Counted from the stretch's first letter, positions 1 to 7,890 are shown. The stretch: DNA of 64,000 nt from Gallibacterium trehalosifermentans (GCF_042433055.1 NZ_JBHLWB010000003.1:62001-126000), one strand, 5' to 3'. Notes: generated from the letters alone by a model not told the origin. Program-made: numbers and translations.

Positions 1-11
1 AGTAAGAGTTT

Positions 12-241
12 GATAAAATAATCAATGGGTTCCCTTGTGCCTTGCCCGAATGTAGGAAAGATTTTTAGGCAAAAAACGTCTAATTTTTCTGAGCCGTGCG
101 AAGAAAAATATCAGTTTTTTGCCGCCCGAAAAATCTTGACGGAATGAGGAAATAGCAAGGCACTAGGGCGTGCTTTTTTTTGCCCACTTTTCTTTGCACG
201 AGCAAAAAAAAGTGGGGCGCCCTTTAGGGCGAAACCTAAAT
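12..241 (+). repeat. Dispersed structured repeat, copy 1
   Basis: About 230 bp that recur in inverted orientation at 28309-28535. It contains a long imperfect palindrome (arms begin with GTGCCTTGC at 37-45 and end with GCAAGGCAC at 155-163), a second hairpin at 183-216 (CCCACTTTT paired with AAAAGTGGG) and a short perfect hairpin CGCCCTTTAGGGCG at 218-231. No open reading frame is conserved in it, so it is a non-coding element such as a MITE or a palindromic intergenic repeat. The family is not identified here. Confidence 0.85.
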
Positions 242-320
242 CTTAATTTAAGTGAAAAATAATCCAAAAAATTAATAAATATAACTTTATCAATAAACTG
301 AGATTCCAATCTAAAAATTC

Positions 321-1514
321 TTAAACACTCCTCACTTTCCATAAACAAAAAAGTGAAATAAAGGTTAAAACCGAACAAAAATAAAACGTATCATAATAGC
401 TATAAATATCACCAATTAACCCAGCAATAGGTCCGCCTAGAATCCAGCTACTTTTTGCACTATTGGTAAATAATGTGGTGGCTGAGCCTAACTGTGTTGG
501 CATAAGATCTTGAAAATAGGTGAGTCCAATCGTGGCTAAAATACCAATTAAAATCGCATTTAATAGTTGTAAACAAATTAACCCCCATATTGATGTGGTG
601 ATTAATAACAAAGGATAGAACACAATCCCACAGAGTAATGCACAGAGCATTAAATGTTTTTTTGCAACAAATTTACTTAACCACCCAGCTAGCAGCATTA
701 CAGGAATTTCTAGTCCAGCAGCCGTTCCCATTAGAACCCCCGCTAAATTTTCTGGTAAATGGAGTTGTGTTGTAATGTATAACGGCATATTAATCAAATA
801 CATACTATTACAACTAAAAATAAAGATTAATGCTAAGGCTAGATAAATCACGGAGCGCTTATTTTGTTGTGGCGCTTGTGGCAATGTTGTGGTTTTCGCG
901 GTTTTTCTTTGCTCGCTGAGTTTTGGTAAGAGAAAACGTGCAAAAGCGCCACTCAACAAAAAAGTCGCAGCCCCTAATAAAAAAAGGAATGTGAAGCCTT
1001 TATTGATGGCTAACCAAAACGCTAATGGCGGACCAATAATCCAAGCTAAGGAAATTTGTGCGCGCATAATAGACATGAACATCACGGCTTGCCGTTGTTT
1101 ACGGTCGGCATACTCACGCGCGAACGCAAAAATTTGTGGATTTGAGGCAGAACCTAAACCAAATAGGGTTACTGCCAACGTGAGTAATAGCCAGTAATTA
1201 CGGCTATACGCAAAAATCACGTAACCCCCTGCCGCGAGGATACAGCAGAATAAAATCAGAGAACGCCGATCGCTTAGTCGATCAGAAAAATAACCGATCC
1301 ATTGTCCCAATATGATACCGACCAACGCATTCACAGCAAAAAAGGTCCCAACCAAAAATGAAGAAACTTGAACCTCTTTGGCTAAAAACAGGCTTAGTAC
1401 GGGTAATTGAAAAGCAGAGCCAATCCCTGTTAGAAAGGCAATAAACAGAAATGCAAAGGTTACTTTTTTTAGCGAAGTCGGGGAGTTTGTCGCAACTGAA
1501 GTGGATTTAAGCAT
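321..1514 (-). CDS. SetA/SotA-like MFS sugar efflux transporter
   Basis: A 397-residue inner-membrane protein of the major facilitator superfamily with about 12 hydrophobic segments. The loop after the second segment carries the family motif A (GYFSDRLSDRR, near residues 79-89). Overall sequence and length resemble the sugar efflux transporters SetA/SetB of enterobacteria, which export glucosides, lactose or toxic sugar analogues by proton exchange. The central loop (around residues 200-220) is polar and basic, as usual between the two six-helix halves. It lies downstream of fba on the same strand but is separated from it by a strong terminator, so it is probably transcribed alone. Substrate assignment is by family only; multidrug export is possible. 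Confidence 0.75.
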   Translation of the reverse strand: MLKSTSVATNSPTSLKKVTFAFLFIAFLTGIGSAFQLPVLSLFLAKEVQVSSFLVGTFFAVNALVGIILGQWIGYFSDRLSDRRSLILFCCILAAGGYVIFAYSRNYWLLLTLAVTLFGLGSASNPQIFAFAREYADRKQRQAVMFMSIMRAQISLAWIIGPPLAFWLAINKGFTFLFLLGAATFLLSGAFARFLLPKLSEQRKTAKTTTLPQAPQQNKRSVIYLALALIFIFSCNSMYLINMPLYITTQLHLPENLAGVLMGTAAGLEIPVMLLAGWLSKFVAKKHLMLCALLCGIVFYPLLLITTSIWGLICLQLLNAILIGILATIGLTYFQDLMPTQLGSATTLFTNSAKSSWILGGPIAGLIGDIYSYYDTFYFCSVLTFISLFCLWKVRSV

Positions 1515-1535
1515 AATAAGACTAACTAAGAAAAA

Positions 1536-1554
1536 GCCCCTGCAAAACAGGGGC
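1536..1554 (-). terminator. Rho-independent terminator of fba
   Basis: GCCCCTG (1536-1542) and CAGGGGC (1548-1554) form a perfect 7-bp stem. Read on the minus strand it is followed by a run of five T, just past the fba stop codon. Confidence 0.9.
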
Positions 1555-1578
1555 GAAAGATAACAGAAAACGAATTTA

Positions 1579-2661
1579 TTAGAGAACGTCTAAACAATTT
1601 AAATCTTTATACGCCTCTTCTAAACGCGCGATCATTGATTCTTCACCTTTACGTAACCAAACGCGTGGATCGTAATATTTTTTATTTGGTGAATCAGCGC
1701 CTTCAGGGTTACCTAATTGACCTTGTAAGTAAGCTTCGTTTTTCTTGTAGTATTGTAAAATACCATTCCAAGTTGCCCATTGGGTATCGGTATCAATATT
1801 CATTTTCACCACACCGTAAGAAACTGCTTCTTGAATTTCTTCATGTGTTGAACCTGAACCGCCATGGAAAACATAAGAAACTGGTTTATCCGCTGTTAAA
1901 TTATGTTTTGCTTTGATGTAGTCTTGACCTTTTTTCAAGATAACTGGGGTAAGTTTTACATTACCTGGTTTATAAACGCCGTGTACGTTACCAAACGCAG
2001 CCGCAATGGTGAAACGTGAGCTCACTTTTGATAATTCAGTATAAACTAAATCGATCTCTTCAGGTTTTGAATATAGTTCCATTGGATCACGATCAGAATT
2101 ATCAACACCATCTTCTTCACCGCCAGTAATCCCTAGTTCCATTTCTAAGGTCATGCCCATTTTGTCCATACGAGCAAGGTATTGCTTACAAATTTCGATA
2201 TTTTCTTCTAATGGTTCTTCTGAAAGATCAAGCATATGAGATGAGAATAAAGGTCTACCTGTTTCAGCAAAATGTTTTTCGCCTGCTGCAAGTAAGCCAT
2301 CAATCCAAGGCAGTAATTTTTTCGCAGCGTGGTCAGTGTGTAGAATTACTGGCACACCATAATGTTCTGCTAAGGCGTGAACGTGTTTTGCCCCAGCAAT
2401 GGCACCAAGTACATCAGCACGTTGTCCTTCAGGTAATTTAATTCCTTTACCTGCATAGAAAGATGCCCCACCATTTGAGAATTGAATAATAACAGGGGCT
2501 TTTACACGTGCAGCAGTTTCTAATACCGCATTCACAGAGTTTGAGCTTACACAGTTAACCGCTGGAATAGCAAAGTTATTTTCTTTAGCAATTTCAAACA
2601 CTTTTTGTACTTCATCACCAGCCAAAACACCTGGTTTTACGAAATCGAAAATTTTAGACAT
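1579..2661 (-). CDS. fba: Class II fructose-bisphosphate aldolase
   Basis: Cleaves fructose-1,6-bisphosphate to dihydroxyacetone phosphate and glyceraldehyde-3-phosphate in glycolysis, and runs in reverse in gluconeogenesis. The 360-residue protein matches the zinc-dependent class II FbaA family in length and motifs: LHTDHAA (Asp110 and zinc ligand His111), the acidic segment GITGGEEDGVDN near 178-189, NVHGVYKPG near 226 and FHGGSGS near 265 with the other zinc histidines, and NIDTDTQW near 287. It lies 54 bp downstream of pgk on the same strand, a common pairing, and is closed by the terminator at 1536-1554. The two genes are probably one transcript. Confidence 0.97.
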   Translation of the reverse strand: MSKIFDFVKPGVLAGDEVQKVFEIAKENNFAIPAVNCVSSNSVNAVLETAARVKAPVIIQFSNGGASFYAGKGIKLPEGQRADVLGAIAGAKHVHALAEHYGVPVILHTDHAAKKLLPWIDGLLAAGEKHFAETGRPLFSSHMLDLSEEPLEENIEICKQYLARMDKMGMTLEMELGITGGEEDGVDNSDRDPMELYSKPEEIDLVYTELSKVSSRFTIAAAFGNVHGVYKPGNVKLTPVILKKGQDYIKAKHNLTADKPVSYVFHGGSGSTHEEIQEAVSYGVVKMNIDTDTQWATWNGILQYYKKNEAYLQGQLGNPEGADSPNKKYYDPRVWLRKGEESMIARLEEAYKDLNCLDVL

Positions 2662-2715
2662 AGTATTTTCCTATTTTAAGTGAAGAAGAAGGGATTACTC
2701 CCCTCTAAAAAATGA

Positions 2716-3879
2716 TTAACCTTTTGCTCTTTGTTCAAGAATTTCTACTGCTGGTAATACTTTACCTTCTACAAATTCAAGGAATGCACCACCACCAGTT
2801 GAAATATAAGAAATTTTATCAGCAATACCAAAAAGATCGATTGCTGCAAGGGTATCACCGCCACCAGCGATAGAGAACGCGTCGCTTTCTGCAATCGCAC
2901 GCGCCACAATTTCAGTACCTTTACGGAAGTTAGGGAACTCAAATACCCCTACTGGACCATTCCAAAGAATCGTTTTTGCGCCACGAATAATTTTAGCAAT
3001 CGCTTCTGCCGATTCATCACCTAAATCCATAATTTCTTCATCATCAAGGACTTCGGTCGCTTTTTTCACTGTTGCTGGTGCAGTTTCTGAAAACTCTTTA
3101 CCAACACGTACATCAGTTGCAACAGGAATATCACAGCTAGCCATTAAACGTTGTGCTTCAGGGATCAAATCTTTTTCATAAAGAGAAAGACCGACATTAT
3201 TACCTTGTGCCGCAACGAAAGTATTAGAAATACCGCCACCAACAACGAGTTGGTCAGCAATTTTTGCTAGTGAATCTAAAACAGTTAATTTAGTAGACAC
3301 TTTTGAACCACCGACAACCGCAACCATCGGGCGTTGAGGGTTTTTCAATGCTTTACCTAATGCTTCTAATTCATTAGAAAGTAACGGACCTGCACAGGCA
3401 ACAGGTGCAAATTTTGCAACGCCGTGAGTTGAAGCTTGCGCACGGTGAGCGGTACCAAATGCGTCCATAACAAAGACATCACAAAGTGCAGCATATTTTT
3501 GTGCTAACTCATCAGCGTCTTTCTTTTCACCTTTGTTGAAACGCACATTTTCTAATACCACTAATTCATTTTGCGCAATGTCAACGCCATCAAGGTAATC
3601 TTTGGCTAAACGTACAGGCACATCAAGAAGATTGTTTAAATAATCAACAACAGGTTGCAAAGAAAATTCTTCATTGTATTCACCCTCAGTAGGACGCCCA
3701 AAGTGAGATGTTACCATCACTTTTGCCCCTTGTTGTAAGGCGAGTTGAATCGTTGGGAGAGATGCTTTGATACGTGCATCGGAAGTGATTTTACCCTCTT
3801 TTACAGGCACATTAAGGTCTGCACGAATAAGCACACGTTTACCAGCAAGATCAAGATCGGTCATTTTAATTACTGACAT
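2716..3879 (-). CDS. pgk: Phosphoglycerate kinase
   Basis: Transfers phosphate from 1,3-bisphosphoglycerate to ADP in lower glycolysis (cytoplasm). The 387-residue length is standard for bacterial PGK. Visible motifs are the N-terminal substrate loop RADLNVPVKEG (near residues 19-29), SHFGRPTEG near 58, VVGGSKVSTK near 189-198 for nucleotide binding, and the C-terminal GGGDTLAA segment. It is first in the pgk-fba pair. The preceding 330-bp intergenic region must hold its promoter, but I could not assign one with confidence. Confidence 0.97.
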   Translation of the reverse strand: MSVIKMTDLDLAGKRVLIRADLNVPVKEGKITSDARIKASLPTIQLALQQGAKVMVTSHFGRPTEGEYNEEFSLQPVVDYLNNLLDVPVRLAKDYLDGVDIAQNELVVLENVRFNKGEKKDADELAQKYAALCDVFVMDAFGTAHRAQASTHGVAKFAPVACAGPLLSNELEALGKALKNPQRPMVAVVGGSKVSTKLTVLDSLAKIADQLVVGGGISNTFVAAQGNNVGLSLYEKDLIPEAQRLMASCDIPVATDVRVGKEFSETAPATVKKATEVLDDEEIMDLGDESAEAIAKIIRGAKTILWNGPVGVFEFPNFRKGTEIVARAIAESDAFSIAGGGDTLAAIDLFGIADKISYISTGGGAFLEFVEGKVLPAVEILEQRAKG

Positions 3880-4210
3880 TTTAAGCCCTCTTTCAAAGTT
3901 TATAGTAAATTTAAGTCAAATCACTACAACACACTTGAATGGTCGTTGTAATGGTTTAGTTACTGTTATAGTGGTTTGAATTTAATTTACTATATTTCAT
4001 TCACTAGACAAAGGTAGGAATTGGTTTTACTGCAAAAAACGCCTCCATTATAACAGCTCATCACAATAAAAGCGTGGTCTAGATCAAAATTATTTTGACT
4101 AATTGCTGATTTATTTTAAGCAATAAAATAAATGTACAAAAAAACAATTAAAAAAACAGGTAGAAGTCTGTAGAATAGGTGCGCTTTTATTCACAACCAA
4201 CGATAAAATT
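3880..4210. other. Divergent intergenic region pgk / ferredoxin gene
   Basis: 331 bp without a gene. It must hold the promoter of pgk (leftward) and of the ferredoxin gene (rightward). A TAGAAT -10-like hexamer lies at 4171-4176, 35 bp before the ferredoxin start. The sequence TCTAGATCAA near 4079-4088 resembles half of an FNR or CRP box but is too far from that -10 to be a typical activator site. Nothing else stands out. Confidence 0.4.
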
Positions 4211-4471
4211 ATGGCGCTATTAATTACTGATAAATGTACCAACTGCGATATGTGCGAACCAGAATGCCCCAATCAAGCGATCTCAATGGGCGAGGAGATC
4301 TACGTGATTGATCCAGCATTATGTACGGAATGTGTGGGACATTATGAAACGCCAACCTGCCAAAAAGTTTGCCCGATTACAAATTGTATTACTCGTGATC
4401 CGCAACATCAGGAAACACAAGATGAATTATGGGAAAAATTTGTCCTAATTCATCATGCTGCACAACTCTAA
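4211..4471 (+). CDS. yfhL: YfhL-family 2[4Fe-4S] ferredoxin
   Basis: A small 86-residue electron carrier. The first cluster motif is C9-x2-C12-x2-C15-x3-C19-P. The second is C38-x2-C41-x8-C50-x3-C54-P, with the eight-residue insertion (VGHYETPT) that marks the YfhL / Allochromatium-type ferredoxins with low-potential clusters. The C-terminus is an acidic helix rich in Gln and Glu. It stands alone between pgk and asnA, so its redox partner cannot be told from context. The start has no overlapping alternative and is preceded by an A-rich leader rather than a strong Shine-Dalgarno. Confidence 0.93.
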   Translation: MALLITDKCTNCDMCEPECPNQAISMGEEIYVIDPALCTECVGHYETPTCQKVCPITNCITRDPQHQETQDELWEKFVLIHHAAQL

Positions 4472-4605
4472 TTGGAAAAAATTTAAAAATATTTATTATT
4501 TTTAGAGAATATCTAATAATTTTGCCAGAGAACCGAAAAAAGTTTTTGAAAATTAGCTGTATTGCTGAATAATATGCTCGATATTTTTTAGCAAGAGAAT
4601 CTATT

Positions 4606-5598
4606 ATGCAAAAATCATTTATTTTACAACAACAAGAAATTAGCTTTGTGAAGAATACATTTACCGCAAAATTAGCGGAACATTTAGGGTTAGTTGAAGT
4701 ACAAGGACCGATCCTTAGCCAAGTTGGCAATGGAATGCAAGATAATCTTTCGGGCAAAGAAAAAGCAGTACAAGTTAAAGTGAAACAAATTGAAGGGGCG
4801 GTATTTGAAGTGGTGCATTCATTAGCGAAATGGAAACGCCATACTTTAAGCCGTTTTGATTTTAAACCAGGTGAAGGTTTATTTGTGCATATGAAAGCGT
4901 TACGCCCAGATGAAGATTCGCTTGACCGCACACACTCAGTATTTGTTGATCAATGGGATTGGGAACGAGTAATCCCAGAGGGGCAACGTACACTAGCGTA
5001 TTTAAAAGAGACGGTACGTTCAATTTATCGTGCGATTCGTGAAACAGAAGCGTTGGTAGAACAACAGTATCATATTCCAGCAACCTTACCGCAAGAAATT
5101 ACATTCATTCATTCAGAAGAATTGGTGCAACGTTACCCAGAAATGAGCGACAAGGAACGTGAAAACGCGATTTGTAAAGAGTATGGTGCGGTCTTTTTAA
5201 TTGGGATTGGCGGCAAATTATCTGATGGCAAACCGCATGATGTGCGTGCACCTGATTATGATGACTGGACAACTGTATCTGAGGGCGATTACAAAGGTTT
5301 AAACGGCGATATTCTGGTGTGGAATGAGCAACTTGGTAGCGCGTTTGAGCTTTCTTCTATGGGAATTCGAGTTAATGAAGAAGCGCTTCGCCGTCAATTA
5401 GCAATTACAGGTGATGAGGATCGTTTACAGCTCACATGGCACCAAGATTTGATCAATGGCAAATTACCACAAACGATTGGTGGCGGTATTGGGCAATCTC
5501 GCATGGTAATGTTCTTATTGCATAAACAACATATTGGCGAAGTACAATCGAGTGTTTGGCCACAACAAGTTTGGCAGGAGTTTGATCATATTCTGTAA
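4606..5598 (+). CDS. asnA: Aspartate-ammonia ligase (asparagine synthetase A)
   Basis: Makes asparagine from aspartate, ammonia and ATP (AMP-forming) in the cytoplasm. The 330-residue length equals the enterobacterial AsnA. The sequence is typical throughout: the N-terminal block with GPILSQVGNGMQDNLSG, the central SVFVDQWDWE segment, and the C-terminal GGGIGQSRMVMFLLHK motif of class II tRNA-synthetase-like folds. In E. coli the gene is controlled by AsnC; no AsnC gene is present here. A terminator-like hairpin follows at 5625-5643, so it is likely monocistronic. Confidence 0.97.
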   Translation: MQKSFILQQQEISFVKNTFTAKLAEHLGLVEVQGPILSQVGNGMQDNLSGKEKAVQVKVKQIEGAVFEVVHSLAKWKRHTLSRFDFKPGEGLFVHMKALRPDEDSLDRTHSVFVDQWDWERVIPEGQRTLAYLKETVRSIYRAIRETEALVEQQYHIPATLPQEITFIHSEELVQRYPEMSDKERENAICKEYGAVFLIGIGGKLSDGKPHDVRAPDYDDWTTVSEGDYKGLNGDILVWNEQLGSAFELSSMGIRVNEEALRRQLAITGDEDRLQLTWHQDLINGKLPQTIGGGIGQSRMVMFLLHKQHIGEVQSSVWPQQVWQEFDHIL

Positions 5599-5624
5599 AT
5601 AAATAAAAGCGTTACATTAGATTT

Positions 5625-5650
5625 CGCCTGCGAAGAGTAGGCGATTTTCT
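5625..5650 (+). terminator. Probable asnA terminator
   Basis: CGCCT (5625-5629) pairs with AGGCG (5639-5643), followed by ATTTTCT. The stem is short, so it may be a weak terminator. Confidence 0.5.
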
Positions 5651-5688
5651 ATTACAGTGAGGCTTCGTCTATTTATTCATAAAAAATA

Positions 5689-5717
5689 AAAGCCATAGTC
5701 GATTTAACTATGGCTTT
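5689..5717. terminator. Perfect 11-bp hairpin, probable bidirectional terminator
   Basis: AAAGCCATAGT (5689-5699) and ACTATGGCTTT (5707-5717) pair perfectly around a 7-nt loop, flanked on both sides by A/T-rich runs. It sits between asnA and the small ORF at 5821. Confidence 0.6.
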
Positions 5718-5820
5718 ATGTTATATTTTTTCTGCTCATTGTGAAACAATGTTGCTGGGGGGGCGTTCGCCCTCTGGTGGGGCGAGCGCTAAATATAAAC
5801 CTAATATAGGTGATTATCTG

Positions 5821-5949
5821 ATGAAAAAAATCTTAAAATTTTTCATTCTGATTACAATCGCATTACTATTGAAAGGTGATAATGGGCGCCAACCTGAAAC
5901 ACCTAAAAATAGCAATGTTGTTTGTAACAGCAATGAGCAACAAGAGTAA
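5821..5949 (+). CDS. Small hypothetical membrane or secreted peptide (42 aa)
   Basis: Not recognised. Starting at the ATG at 5821 it encodes a basic N-terminus (MKKIL), a hydrophobic stretch (residues 5-18, KFFILITIALLLKG) and a short polar tail containing one Cys. This resembles a signal or anchor peptide of small lipoproteins, but there is no lipobox cysteine after LLL. It could be a real small membrane protein or a degenerated lipoprotein. The frame is open upstream to 5710, but that part crosses a G7 run and a GC-rich hairpin (near 5764-5791) and looks non-coding. No clear Shine-Dalgarno precedes either start. Confidence 0.35.
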   Translation: MKKILKFFILITIALLLKGDNGRQPETPKNSNVVCNSNEQQE

Positions 5950-6361
5950 ACTTGTCAAACCGACTCTACTTTGCTTTGCAGGGTAGAGTTGTTAGCATGA
6001 TAGAGTTTCCAACGCAAAAAAGCAATCATTAAAGATAAATCATTTATTCATTATCTCGTTATTTTTAACAAAATTTAGGTTTAATACGTTGCTTGGATTG
6101 AAATGACAGTTGGTTGAACATTTATAGCATCAAATACTACCTGATGATGACTGATTTTTATACCGCTTTACAAAATCCCCATTCTTATCAATTTTTGAGA
6201 GTACTGGCTATCCTTACTTCTTTCGGTTTTGTGATTTACAAAAAATAATCGTAGTGAAATACATTTATTACTTGTATTACAATAATGACAAGATGATAAT
6301 GCTTTGGTTGTATTTGAGTTAAGAATATTTAAAGTTGAAAACATATAAAAAGGAGACGTTT
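5950..6361. other. Intergenic region before the toxin-antitoxin pair
   Basis: About 410 bp. It holds an inverted repeat ACTCTAC/GTAGAGT at 5963-5989 without a T run, an unsupported 34-codon ORF (6144-6248), and the toxin-antitoxin promoter at 6271-6300. Otherwise I see nothing in it. Confidence 0.5.
6271..6300 (+). promoter_or_regulatory. Toxin-antitoxin promoter with overlapping operator-like repeat
   Basis: A -35 TTGTAT (6272-6277) and a -10 GATAAT (6295-6300) are separated by exactly 17 bp. The inverted repeats TTGTATTACAA (6272-6282) and CTTGT/ACAAG (6271-6275, 6288-6292) overlap the -35. That is where a ribbon-helix-helix antitoxin would be expected to bind for autorepression. Promoter and repeats are seen; the autoregulation is inferred. 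Confidence 0.55.
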
Positions 6362-6598
6362 ATGACGATTACAGTAAGATTACCTGATGAGTTGCAACAA
6401 CGTTTAGATCATTTAGCGATGGAAACTGGGCGAGCGAAATCTTTCTATGTCAAACAAGCGTTAGAAATCTATTTAGAAGACTTAGAAGATTTACTTTTAG
6501 CGAATGCTACATTAGAGCGGGTGCGTTCTGGTAAGGAAAAAACATACAGTTTAAAGGATATCGAAAATGAGCTTAATTTGGACAGTACGGTTCGCTGA
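6362..6598 (+). CDS. RelB-type ribbon-helix-helix antitoxin
   Basis: A 78-residue protein beginning MTITVRLPDEL, a beta strand followed by two helices typical of ribbon-helix-helix DNA-binding antitoxins (RelB/StbD/CopG-like). The acidic C-terminus (LEDLEDLL to NELNLD) would wrap the toxin. I chose the ATG at 6362 because AGGAGA lies 5 bp upstream; an in-frame ATG at 6335 adds nine residues but has no ribosome site. The gene overlaps the toxin gene by 32 bp, so the two are translationally coupled. It should neutralise the toxin and repress the shared promoter. Confidence 0.88.
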   Translation: MTITVRLPDELQQRLDHLAMETGRAKSFYVKQALEIYLEDLEDLLLANATLERVRSGKEKTYSLKDIENELNLDSTVR

Positions 6599-6845
6599 TA
6601 CTGCAAGAAAACAACTTGCCAAGCTAGCGAAGAAAAATCCTCAACAAGCGCAACGCATTATAAATTACCTTAAATCATTGGAAACGCTTGAAGATCCCAA
6701 AGAAAGAGGGAAAGGATTAGTCGGTAATTTATCAGGAATGTGGCGTTATCGTGTTGGTGATTATCGTATTATTTGCCATATTGATAATGGGGAATTACTT
6801 ATTACGACATTAGAAATCGGACATCGAAGAGATATTTATAATTAA
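6567..6845 (+). CDS. RelE/ParE-family toxin
   Basis: A 92-residue basic protein with the RelE/ParE fold signature: VRFADTARKQLAKLAKKNPQQAQRI at the N-terminus, then the core RYRVGDYRIICHI (residues 63-75) with the conserved Arg and Tyr residues, and a C-terminal strand ending in the family motif GHRRDIY. RelE-type members cut ribosome-bound mRNA and ParE-type members poison gyrase; the sequence alone leans to RelE (YRIIC...HRRDIY). The start lies inside the antitoxin gene in a different frame. The pair lies directly upstream of the fimbrial operon, in the accessory part of the window. Confidence 0.88.
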   Translation: MSLIWTVRFADTARKQLAKLAKKNPQQAQRIINYLKSLETLEDPKERGKGLVGNLSGMWRYRVGDYRIICHIDNGELLITTLEIGHRRDIYN

Positions 6846-7143
6846 TTTAAGCAAATTCTCAGACGATGATTTGGGAACAGATGTTAGCGTTTGGTTCCGC
6901 CCTAAACAGAAATTTCTCTCCAATTCCCTCCCTCAATAACTCCCTCAACCTCTGCAATAATTGTCAATTTTTCTCAATAACCGTAGATGAGAAAAGGTAA
7001 GGTGTGTTTACATCTGCATACAAATTAGAGGGTGGTTTTTCTGTTTTTTAGCAAAAAATTGCCTTTTTTTACCTCGTTTAGACTATAAAATGTCAGTTAA
7101 TTGTTTTTATCTATTAAATTAATAAGTTTTAACATTAGTAAAA
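6846..7143. other. Upstream region of the fimbrial operon
   Basis: About 300 bp with no supported gene, lying between the toxin gene and the fimbrial control site. It has a short direct repeat of CTCCCTCAA around 6924-6951 and is otherwise AT-rich. Confidence 0.4.
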
Positions 7144-7189
7144 TTTGATCTAGATCACTTCCCCCCCCCCCGCATGAATTTTATATACT
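7144..7189 (+). promoter_or_regulatory. Fimbrial promoter with FNR-like box and poly-C spacer
   Basis: TTGATCTAGATCAC at 7144-7157 matches the FNR consensus (TTGAT, four bases, ATCAA) at all but the last position. A -10-like TATACT lies at 7184-7189, and a run of 11 C (7161-7171) lies between them. No good -35 is present, so activator dependence is likely. With a start near 7196 the box is centred about 45 bp upstream, slightly off the class II position near -41.5. The arrangement resembles Bordetella fim promoters, where C-tract length between activator site and -10 sets on/off state. The FNR assignment is inference. Confidence 0.6.
7161..7171 (+). repeat. Homopolymeric C11 tract
   Basis: Eleven consecutive C residues in AT-rich DNA, in the promoter region of the fimbrial operon. 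Such tracts change length by slipped-strand mispairing. Confidence 0.95.
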
Positions 7190-7228
7190 TTGCACTCCGT
7201 TTAACTTAGACAAGGAAACTTTACAAAA

Positions 7229-7810
7229 ATGAAAAAACTTGCTTTAACAGCACTTCTTGTTGGCAGTGCATTCTCTGCTTCAGTAGCAATGGCTGCAAAT
7301 GTTGGTATGACTACTCATGTTCAAGGTGGGACTATTACTATTAACGGTAAAGTTACCAACAACACTTGCCATATAAAAGATAACCAAGGTGATAAAGTGG
7401 TTACCTTACCAACTGTATCAAAAAATGCGTTTGTAGGTGTGGGATCTACTGCGGGACGTACGCCAGTTGCCATTGAGTTGGTTGATTGTGCGGCGAAAAA
7501 TGGGGATACAGAAGTAAAAGCCTATTTCTATGCAGATGATAATGTAACTGCAGGTGGACGTATTAAGAATACTGATACGACGACAGAAGCATCGTATGAA
7601 ATTCAATTAGTTGATATGGACGGACGTACTCCAATCAATATTCAACGTGATGGTGCAGCGACACAACAAGGACAAAGCAACCAATATACCACAATGTCTA
7701 ATACTGTAACGTTACGTTATTTTTTCGAGTACTACGCACTTAAAGCGCATAATGACCTTGCTGTGGGTAACGTTACAGGTAAAGTAAATTATATTTTATC
7801 GTATAAATAA
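7229..7810 (+). CDS. Major fimbrial subunit, F17A-like
   Basis: A pilin of 193 residues with a clear signal peptide (MKKLALTALLVGSAFSASVAMA, cleaved after residue 22) for Sec export. The mature protein has two cysteines (in NNTCHIKD and LVDCAAK) expected to form the usual pilin disulfide. Its C-terminal strand, ending in VTGKVNYILSYK, has the alternating pattern recognised by the chaperone. A ribosome site AAGGAA lies 11 bp upstream. It is first of four genes in the order subunit, chaperone, usher, adhesin, as in F17 fimbriae. A terminator after it should make subunit mRNA more abundant than the rest. The promoter carries the C11 tract. Confidence 0.9.
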   Translation: MKKLALTALLVGSAFSASVAMAANVGMTTHVQGGTITINGKVTNNTCHIKDNQGDKVVTLPTVSKNAFVGVGSTAGRTPVAIELVDCAAKNGDTEVKAYFYADDNVTAGGRIKNTDTTTEASYEIQLVDMDGRTPINIQRDGAATQQGQSNQYTTMSNTVTLRYFFEYYALKAHNDLAVGNVTGKVNYILSYK

Positions 7811-7834
7811 TTTTGTCTTTATTTTTTAGCTGAT

Positions 7835-7859
7835 GGGCAGGCAACCTGCCCTCTTTTTT
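7835..7859 (+). terminator. Intra-operon terminator after the major subunit
   Basis: GGGCAGG (7835-7841) pairs with CCTGCCC (7845-7851) and is followed by TCTTTTTT. It lies between the pilin stop and the chaperone start. It is probably a partial terminator that favours subunit over assembly-gene expression. Confidence 0.85.
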
Positions 7860-7890
7860 AGTCTGTTTTTGTTGGTTGATTAGAAATTTT

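Noticed and set aside
4070..4090. FNR/CRP-like half box TCTAGATCAA upstream of the ferredoxin gene
   Set aside because: Only one good half and about 100 bp from the nearest plausible -10, so not a convincing site.
4389..4931. 180-codon leftward ORF antisense to the ferredoxin gene and asnA
   Set aside because: Fully antisense to two strongly supported genes and without family features; a shadow frame. The same applies to the many other overlapping frames in the window.
5710..5820. Extension of the small ORF back to 5710
   Set aside because: Crosses a terminator-like hairpin, a G7 run and a GC-rich hairpin; composition looks non-coding.
6144..6248. 34-codon ORF (MMTDFYTALQ...) upstream of the toxin-antitoxin pair
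   Set aside because: No ribosome site, no recognised similarity, very short; possibly a remnant, but not supportable as a gene.
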